Source of the DNA: Pseudonocardia abyssalis | GTDB taxonomy: Bacteria > Actinomycetota > Actinomycetes > Mycobacteriales > Pseudonocardiaceae | Reading direction: 5' to 3' | NCBI RefSeq assembly: GCF_019263705.2 | Contig: NZ_JADQDK010000001.1 | Location: 558,001-622,000 of the forward strand | Length of the DNA: 64,000 bases | Shown here: piece by piece, positions 58,773 through 64,000 of the stretch | How the letters are laid out: every line of letters begins with the position of its first letter | How positions within the stretch are numbered: the first letter of the stretch is position 1 | The notes under the pieces: generated by a model | What the model was told of the DNA's origin: nothing | Databases searched by the model: none | What the model saw: only the letters and a program-made list of their open reading frames with translations | Made by a program: the position numbers and the translations under genes

Positions 58773-59414
58773 ATGGCGACGGTGGCGGCAGCGACGCATG
58801 CTCGGGGTCGGGTCGGGTCGGGTCGGGTCGGGTCGGGTCGGGTCGGGCTCGTGCTGCGAACCATCGGCGCGCCGCTGATCGCAGCGACGCTGGTGCTGCT
58901 CACAGGCAGCCAGGCGCTGGCCCACTCCGACCTCGTGCGCAGTGATCCCGTCGACGGTGAGGCAGTGGGCGGGGTCACCCGTCCGGTCACGCTGGAGTTC
59001 GGCGACGAGCTCGATGCGGGCTCCGTCACCATCAGGCTGATCGGCTCGACTGGATTCCAAGCCCAACTCGCTCCACCGACGTTGACGCGGACCGTGGTCG
59101 TGCAGCCGTTGCCGACCCTGATCAACGACGAGTACGTCCTCCGGTACGGAGCCGTCGCCACCGACGGCCATCCCGTTCGCGGCAGCATCAGCTTCACGGT
59201 GACGGGCTCTGTCGTCCGCCAGACCAGCGGCCCTGTTCATGGACAGCGCGCGACGCCGCCCACCGCCGCCGCCGGCTCCGGTCACCACGGGGAAGCCACC
59301 CAACATCCATCCCTCCACGTATGGGCGTGGCTGGTGGGTGGTGCGGCGGTGATCGGGTGCTCGGTGGTGGCGGTGCGATGGCTCAGCGGGCGGCGCCGAG
59401 CTTCGACGTATTAG
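58773..59414 (+). CDS. copC: CopC-domain copper protein with C-terminal anchor
   Basis: Open from ATG 58773 (213 residues) but GTG 58851 (187 residues) gives a cleaner signal peptide and lies directly after an 8-copy GGTCG repeat; the true start is undecided. After the signal (cleavage near ALAHS, which leaves His first, a copper ligand in CopC) comes the CopC beta-sandwich: DLVRSDPVDGEAVGGV, LEFGDELDAGSVTI, YVLRYGAVATDGHPVRGSIS. A C-terminal helix (WAWLVGGAAVIGCSVVAV) anchors it. CopC delivers or binds extracytosolic copper. It is convergent with a DUF4394 gene and near CopD. Confidence 0.82.
   Translation: MATVAAATHARGRVGSGRVGSGRVGLVLRTIGAPLIAATLVLLTGSQALAHSDLVRSDPVDGEAVGGVTRPVTLEFGDELDAGSVTIRLIGSTGFQAQLAPPTLTRTVVVQPLPTLINDEYVLRYGAVATDGHPVRGSISFTVTGSVVRQTSGPVHGQRATPPTAAAGSGHHGEATQHPSLHVWAWLVGGAAVIGCSVVAVRWLSGRRRASTY
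58806..58845 (+). repeat. GGTCG pentanucleotide tandem repeat, 8 copies
   Basis: Eight exact copies of a 5-bp unit immediately before GTG 58851 of copC. Being a non-multiple of three, copy-number change would shift the frame of any start upstream of it (ATG 58773). Confidence 0.9.
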
Positions 59415-60241
59415 CCCTGGTCGATCGGCAGGGCGATGTCGGTGACGCCGTCGAGCGCCCCGAGGTGCTCGACCGCTCCGGTGAGCAGGTCCACCTCGAA
59501 CAGACCGCGCGTGCCGCTGACCTCCAGCGTCGCGAAGGCCCGGTTGCCGCCGGCGGCCGTGTAGATGTCGGCTCCGGCGTCCGGGCCGGCGTCGACCCCC
59601 AGACCGCCGGTCGGGGCGAGCGTCCCGGCATTGGCGGGGGACTGGATTGCGACCCGGTCGGCGGTGGTGTCGACGGCGAACAGCGTGGTGGCGGTACCGG
59701 CCGCATCGTCGTTGTTGGTGTACCCGACCGCGGTCACCCCCGCGGCGGGTGTGGTGCCGGTGGCGGGCGCAACCGCCGGGTTGGTCAGGGCGGTGTCGGC
59801 CACCGTCGGGGCACCGGGCATGGCGAAGGGCTGGCGCAGGTTCTGGCCGGTGTCGCTGACGACCCGCAGTGCGTTGGCGGCGGGATTGAAGTCGACGCCG
59901 AAGAGCTCGCCGTCGAGGCCGATGCTCAGCTGGGCGACCGTGGTGGCCGTGCCGTGCTTGTCGATCGTGTAGATGCCGCCTGCGTCGCCGACGCCGTAGA
60001 GGGCCCCGTCCTGTACTCGGTAGTCGATCCCGACGAGCGAGACGTCGCCGTCGAGGCCGGTGACGTCGGTGGCGCCGTGCTGGTCGGTGTCGTCGGTCTC
60101 GAAGTCGACCAGCGTGATGCCGTCGACGAGGCCGACGACGTCGAGGGCGTGCTGCTCGGTGGCCGAAGCGGCGGACAGCGGCACGGCGAGCAGCGCGCCG
60201 GTGGCGATGGTGACGAGGCCGGCCTTCAGGGACGTGCGCAT
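59411..60241 (-). CDS. secreted DUF4394 protein
   Basis: This 276-residue protein starts at ATG 60241. Its signal peptide (about 1-29, ending SAASATEQ) is followed by a DUF4394 domain: LVDFETDDTDQHGATDVTGL, SLVGIDYRVQDGALYGVGD, IYTIDKHGTATTVAQL, FGVDFNPAANALRVVSDTGQ. The repeats are beta-propeller-like. The family is extracellular with unknown function. The stop overlaps the copC stop by 3 bp on the other strand. Confidence 0.8.
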   Translation of the reverse strand: MRTSLKAGLVTIATGALLAVPLSAASATEQHALDVVGLVDGITLVDFETDDTDQHGATDVTGLDGDVSLVGIDYRVQDGALYGVGDAGGIYTIDKHGTATTVAQLSIGLDGELFGVDFNPAANALRVVSDTGQNLRQPFAMPGAPTVADTALTNPAVAPATGTTPAAGVTAVGYTNNDDAAGTATTLFAVDTTADRVAIQSPANAGTLAPTGGLGVDAGPDAGADIYTAAGGNRAFATLEVSGTRGLFEVDLLTGAVEHLGALDGVTDIALPIDQG

Positions 60242-60347
60242 GAGTGGGCCCTTCGGTGTGGAACGCGGGCGCGGTGGTACGCCGACCCTTCCTACGCACG
60301 ACCGGCCCGCGGCGTTCATCCGACCGAGCGGGTTCTACGGTGTGTAG

Positions 60348-62207
60348 ATGCCACATCAGCAGGTCACGCCCTCCGGACCGGTCCGGGTGGGGCGATATCG
60401 GTCGGCCATCGGACCCCTTGTCGTGGCCGGGACGTCGCTCGGTCTGCTCGCGGCGCTGTGGCTGACGGCCTCCGCCGGGTCGGCGATCGCCGACGTCCTC
60501 GGATTGCCGGATCCTGGGCTCGTCGTGCGATACGGGCTGCCTGCCGTACGGGTGGTGGCCGACGTCGGTGCGGCGGCGACGGTCGGGTTCCTGCTGCTCG
60601 CAGCGGTACTGGCGGCCCCACAGGCCAGCGGGTACCTCGACGTCGCGGGGTACCGATCCGTCCGTGTGGCTGCCGGATGCGCGTGGCTGTGGGCGGGGGC
60701 AGCGTTGGTGATGGTCCCGCTGACCGTGGCCGAGGTGCTGGGCCGCCCGGTCGGTGACGTGCTGGCCCTCGGTCCGTTGGCCGCAGCCCTGCCGCTGCTT
60801 CCGACGTCGGCGGCGTGGTTGCTCACCGCGGTACTGGCCACGCTGATCGCGGTCGGCTGCCGGGCCACCCTGACGTGGGGGTGGGCCGGCGTGCTCCTGG
60901 CGGCTGCGGTCGTCGGGCTGCTGCCGGTGGCGGCCACCGGACATTCCGCGGTCGGGGGGTCGCATGACCTCGCCACCGACAGCCTGATGATCCACGTCGT
61001 CGTCGCGGCGGTATGGGTCGGCGGGCTCATCGCGGTGCTGTCGCTCGCTGCGCGTCCCTCTCCCGACCAGTTGGGCACGGTGCTGCCGCGCTTCTCGGTG
61101 ACCGCCGCGTGGTGCTGGGGGCTGATGGCGTTGTCCGGGCTGGCCAACCTGGCCGTCCGCATCCCGTTGGCGCTGCCGAACCTGTTGTCCGGCTACGGGG
61201 TCATCGCGGTGGCCAAGACGGCTTCGCTGGTGCTGCTCGGGGTTCTCGGCTACCTGCACCGGCGGAGCGCTCTGGCCCCGGCCGTCCGGGGTGACCGCCG
61301 CGCGCTCCTGCGGCTGGGGGCGGGCGAGGTGCTGCTGATGCTGGCCACGATCGGCCTGGCCGTCGGTCTGGGGCGGACGCCGCCCCCGGCCCCGGGGGAG
61401 ACCGACGAACCCTCGCGCACCGGTGAGGAGCTGGGGTACGAGCTGGCCGGGCCACCTTCCGGTGTCGGCGGTCTTGTCGTCGACGGGCGACCGGACCTTG
61501 TTTTCGTCGTTGTCGTCGTGGTGATGCTGGTGGCCTATCTGGCCGGCGTGCGGCGGCTGGGCGCGGAGGGACGGGTGTGGCCGATTCGCCGGTCGTCGGC
61601 GTGGCTGGCCGGCTGTGCTGTGGTGCTCCTCGCGACCTCGTCCGGTCTCGGTCGCTACGGCGCGGCGATGCTGAGCGTCGGTGTCGCGGCGCAGCTGCTG
61701 CTGACGCTGGTGGCACCCCTGCTCCTGGTGCTTGGGGCGCCGCTGGCGCTCGCCCGGCTGGCGGTGCCGGAGGTGAACCGGGTGCTCGCGCACCCGACGG
61801 TCGCCGTGCTGTGCCGTCCGTTCCCCGCGGTGCTCGTCTTCGCGGCGACCATGGCGATGCTGTACGGGTTCGGGCTCATCGACCCCCTGCTCTCGTCACA
61901 GCCGGGTCGCCTGGCCCTGGACGTGTTGCTCCTGGTGGTCGGTGTCGTGCTGGTCGGGGCGTTGACGAGCGGGGCCGTCGCCCGCGGTCGGGCGGTGGCC
62001 CTCCTGGTCCTCGTCCAAGCCGGGGTCGGCATCGGCCTGTTACTGCGTACCGAGCCGATCGCCGCGACGTTCTACCGGGGGTTGGGCCTGCCGTGGGTAC
62101 CCGACCTGCTGGACCAGCAACGCGTCGCCGGCGTCGTGTGGTTGGTGGGACAGGTAGCGCTCGTCCCGATCATCGCGGTAGGGGTGGCACGGGCGCGAGC
62201 ACGGTGA
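60348..62207 (+). CDS. copD: CopD-CtaG fusion membrane protein
   Basis: This 619-residue protein has about 14-16 helices. The N-terminal half is CopD-like (copper import, with AAVWVGGLIAVLSLAARPSP and GLANLAVRIP), and the C-terminal half (from about 395) is a CtaG/caa3-type assembly-factor-like domain (LVAPLLLVLGAPLALARL, FGLIDPLLSSQPGRL). The fusion is common in actinobacteria and links copper delivery to cytochrome oxidase. It lies in a copper module with copC and a multicopper oxidase. Confidence 0.88.
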   Translation: MPHQQVTPSGPVRVGRYRSAIGPLVVAGTSLGLLAALWLTASAGSAIADVLGLPDPGLVVRYGLPAVRVVADVGAAATVGFLLLAAVLAAPQASGYLDVAGYRSVRVAAGCAWLWAGAALVMVPLTVAEVLGRPVGDVLALGPLAAALPLLPTSAAWLLTAVLATLIAVGCRATLTWGWAGVLLAAAVVGLLPVAATGHSAVGGSHDLATDSLMIHVVVAAVWVGGLIAVLSLAARPSPDQLGTVLPRFSVTAAWCWGLMALSGLANLAVRIPLALPNLLSGYGVIAVAKTASLVLLGVLGYLHRRSALAPAVRGDRRALLRLGAGEVLLMLATIGLAVGLGRTPPPAPGETDEPSRTGEELGYELAGPPSGVGGLVVDGRPDLVFVVVVVVMLVAYLAGVRRLGAEGRVWPIRRSSAWLAGCAVVLLATSSGLGRYGAAMLSVGVAAQLLLTLVAPLLLVLGAPLALARLAVPEVNRVLAHPTVAVLCRPFPAVLVFAATMAMLYGFGLIDPLLSSQPGRLALDVLLLVVGVVLVGALTSGAVARGRAVALLVLVQAGVGIGLLLRTEPIAATFYRGLGLPWVPDLLDQQRVAGVVWLVGQVALVPIIAVGVARARAR

Positions 62208-62232
62208 TTCCGGGGTGCGCGGCCGAGGGAAG

Positions 62233-62865
62233 TCAGGTGCCCGGGGCGCAGCCGGCGTCCGGCAGGGGAGTCGTGTTCGGGTTGTCGCTCAGCGCCCGGA
62301 TGAACAGTTCGAATCGCGGGTCGTCGGGGGTGTCGAGGGCGAGCCGGTGTCCCCACGCCTGCAGGGAGATCGGGCTGTCGAGACCGGGATAGGGCGACAT
62401 GAACAGGAAGTCGGCGTCGGTGACCCGCGTGACGGTGAGGGCCTGCACCGTGTTCGGAGCGGTGCGGGCGGGGTCGTAGGTGATCCAGACCGCGCCCCGT
62501 TCCAGGGCGTGCACGGCGTCGGTGTCGGGGATCGGATCGGGGTAGGCGACGCCGTCGCACGCCGTGTACCCCGGGTTGTGCGGGCCGCCGACGGGGGGGA
62601 CGGCCCTGCGGTCGGCGGGGGAGCCGGTCGCGGCAGCTTCATGGTCGTGGTCCGCGATCGGTGTGACGACGATCCCAGGGATCCTCGTCGAGGGATCGGG
62701 CTGCTCCGCCGAGGGGGCGAAGGAGGCGAGCTCCCGCTCGGCATCGGACGGGATCAGGACGCTCACCGCGACCACCCCGAACGATGCGGCGGCCAACAGC
62801 AGGACCAGCGGTCCGCCGATCCGCGACCACCGGCCGACCGGCCGGTCCTCCGGCTGCTCGCTCAT
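62233..62865 (-). CDS. DUF3105 protein, membrane-anchored
   Basis: This 210-residue protein has one N-terminal helix (about 15-38) and a DUF3105 domain with HDHEA, GGPHNPGYTACDGVAYPDPI, DAVHALERGAVWITYDP and PISLQAWGHRLALDTPDDPR. Its His/Cys residues could bind metal, and DUF3105 genes often lie in copper clusters. It overlaps the lnt-like gene by 4 bp and is read after it. Confidence 0.82.
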   Translation of the reverse strand: MSEQPEDRPVGRWSRIGGPLVLLLAAASFGVVAVSVLIPSDAERELASFAPSAEQPDPSTRIPGIVVTPIADHDHEAAATGSPADRRAVPPVGGPHNPGYTACDGVAYPDPIPDTDAVHALERGAVWITYDPARTAPNTVQALTVTRVTDADFLFMSPYPGLDSPISLQAWGHRLALDTPDDPRFELFIRALSDNPNTTPLPDAGCAPGT

Positions 62866-64000
62866 CGGGCGGCCCGCCTGCGCACCAGTATCGGGAGCAG
62901 CAGGGCGAGTGCGGCGAGCACCAGCATGGGGCCGTCCCCGGTGCGGGCGTAGGGCGTCAGACCGGTGCGCAGCGGCACCGTCTCGCGCAGCAGGGCCGGG
63001 CCGCCGAGCTCACTCTGAGCAAGAACCCGCCCGTCGGGAGCGACCACCACGGAGTAGCCGGTGGGCGCCGACTGCAGAACCGTGCGGCCGTACTCCAGGG
63101 CCCGCATCCGGGCGCCGGCCACCTCGATCGCCGGCACGTCCTCGGTGACGTAGGACGCCGCGTTGGTAGGCACGAGGACGATCCTGCCGCCTGCCGTGAC
63201 GGCCTCGCGCACGCGATCGGCGAAGAGCACCTCGTAAGAGATGACGACGCCGAGCGGCCCGGCCGGCGACTCCAGCACGGCGGTGCCCTCGCCGGCGATG
63301 GCGTCGCGGGGCACGAGCGCGGTGAGGTCGGTGACGCGGCTGAGCAGTTCGCGCCCGGGGATGTACTCGCCGAAAGGGACGCGGTGTTCCTTCTCGTAGC
63401 GGCCGAGGATCGTGCCGTCGGGGCCCCAGAGCACCGCCGCGTTGCGGAACCCGGTGCCCTGGTTCTCCACGACCCCGACGACGACCGGCGCGTCGAGGCG
63501 CCGGGCGAGCTCGGCGGTGCGCGCGTCGGCCGCCGAGCCGGCGATCGACCCGTCGACGCTGATCACGGTCTCCGGGAACAGGACCAGGTCGGGGGAGCCG
63601 GTGATCTGCTCGGCCACGGCGAACTGCCGGTCGGTGGTGTCCTGCGGGTCGGTGAACACCGCGCGGAGACCGCGCGGCCCGCCGCCCTGCACGACCGCGA
63701 CGTCCAGGCTGCCGGCGTCGGCGGTGGCCACGGCCGCGCCCACGGCGACGGGGACACCCGCCACGGCCACCGCTACACCCACTGCGATCAGCCGAGCCCG
63801 GCCGCTCGTGAGAACCAGCGCGGCCAGGCCGACGCCCGTGGTGGCGGCCACGGCCGTGACCAGCAGCGAACCGCCCAGCGGCGCAGCGAACACGAACGGG
63901 CCGTCGAGCTGCGCGTGCACGAGTGCGGGGAGCGGGAAGCCGCTGAACGGGAACCGGGTCTGCGTCGCGTCGAGCAGCACCAGCCCGGCCGGCAGCGCCC
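62862..64000 (-). CDS. apolipoprotein N-acyltransferase-like protein, partial, catalytic Cys replaced
   Basis: The N-terminus is cut by the window edge. Visible: several helices (63700-64000 region), then a carbon-nitrogen hydrolase domain with Glu in LVLFPETVIS, Lys in RYEKEHRVPFGEY, and VVISYEVLFADRV where Lnt has Cys in [IV]CYE; the codon is TCT (Ser). A C-terminal helix follows. Lnt N-acylates the lipoprotein Cys through an acyl-cysteine intermediate, which Ser may not support. It is followed by DUF3105 (4-bp overlap). Confidence 0.8.
   Translation of the reverse strand, partial: ALPAGLVLLDATQTRFPFSGFPLPALVHAQLDGPFVFAAPLGGSLLVTAVAATTGVGLAALVLTSGRARLIAVGVAVAVAGVPVAVGAAVATADAGSLDVAVVQGGGPRGLRAVFTDPQDTTDRQFAVAEQITGSPDLVLFPETVISVDGSIAGSAADARTAELARRLDAPVVVGVVENQGTGFRNAAVLWGPDGTILGRYEKEHRVPFGEYIPGRELLSRVTDLTALVPRDAIAGEGTAVLESPAGPLGVVISYEVLFADRVREAVTAGGRIVLVPTNAASYVTEDVPAIEVAGARMRALEYGRTVLQSAPTGYSVVVAPDGRVLAQSELGGPALLRETVPLRTGLTPYARTGDGPMLVLAALALLLPILVRRRAAR

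Noticed and set aside
56450..59197. A 915-codon minus-strand frame over the multicopper oxidase
   Set aside because: Shadow frame; the oxidase and lipoprotein in the neighbouring frame carry all motifs.
58695..61793. A 1032-codon open frame on the minus strand across copC and copD
   Set aside because: It is the antisense shadow of GC-rich genes; the encoded protein is mostly Arg/His/Gly/Pro and the plus-strand CopC and CopD homologies are clear.
1..64000. tRNA, rRNA or CRISPR arrays
   Set aside because: No cloverleaf with a T-loop, no rRNA signature and no regularly spaced repeats were seen; the short repeats found are operators, IS ends or codon-level repeats.

Overview
The window is about 64 kb of very GC-rich DNA with strong G/C third-position bias, GTG starts and many 1-4 base ATGA/GTGA gene overlaps. 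Family content (DUF1707, LtsA-type AsnB, lysyl-phosphatidylglycerol synthase fused to a rhomboid-like domain, CopD-CtaG fusion, tripeptidyl-aminopeptidase-like hydrolase, UppP) points to an actinomycete, most likely Pseudonocardiaceae (Pseudonocardia-like). That assignment is inference from style and families, not from a marker gene. There is no rRNA, tRNA or CRISPR that I can see. The theme is cell envelope, extracytoplasmic stress, redox and metals. Broken genes are unusually common.

Region 1 (1-9.5 kb): two DUF202 membrane proteins, then a histidine kinase/response regulator pair, acidic secreted proteins, a retropepsin-like protease fused to a multi-helix membrane domain, an ATP-grasp ligase, a membrane-anchored acidic protein and a secreted beta-helix-like protein. 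A chimeric, catalytically altered copy of the protease lies at 8.3-9.4 kb. Five copies of an 18-bp palindrome (consensus near SATGARGNNNCNTTCATC) precede these genes and look like the operator of the local regulator. I regard this as the most novel-looking system here.

Region 2 (9.5-31 kb): envelope biogenesis. It has an AsnB/LtsA-like amidotransferase followed by a GNAT acetyltransferase and an M15-like peptidase; an MprF-like lysyltransferase with a membrane esterase; a PepSY protein; a wrecked APC permease; a TAP-like hydrolase; a response regulator and kinase split by a second AsnB; UppP; a frameshifted MFS transporter; and an HtrA-like protease.

Region 3 (31-43.9 kb): a lipoprotein with a MacB-like ABC exporter, DedA, an atypical receiver protein, DUF1003, a VIT-family transporter, a CDF/ArsR divergent metal module, a LbH acetyltransferase, a metallophosphoesterase and another two-component pair. 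An intact 1550-bp IS4-type element (43974-45523) with perfect 17-bp ends and a 10-bp target duplication sits 7 bp upstream of that response regulator.

Region 4 (45.5-54.6 kb): a flavinylation module (ferric reductase-like flavocytochrome, FMN-binding protein, ApbE), YggT, a phosphodiester glycosidase, DedA, PAP2, then relics of a P1B ATPase and a VOC gene, and a glycosyltransferase-like gene. Region 5 (54.7-64 kb): a kinase whose regulator is reduced to a broken DNA-binding domain, then a copper/periplasmic module (multicopper oxidase, lipoprotein, CopC, DUF4394, CopD-CtaG, DUF3105) and an apolipoprotein N-acyltransferase-like protein that lacks the catalytic cysteine.

A second regulatory motif recurs from 18 to 50 kb: heptamer direct repeats of the type ACTCAGC-N4-TCACAGC. 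They match the known layout of the mycobacterial PhoP box and sit upstream of at least eight envelope or secreted genes. Several genes also appear to be leaderless, with a TAGCGT-type -10 six or seven bases before the start codon.
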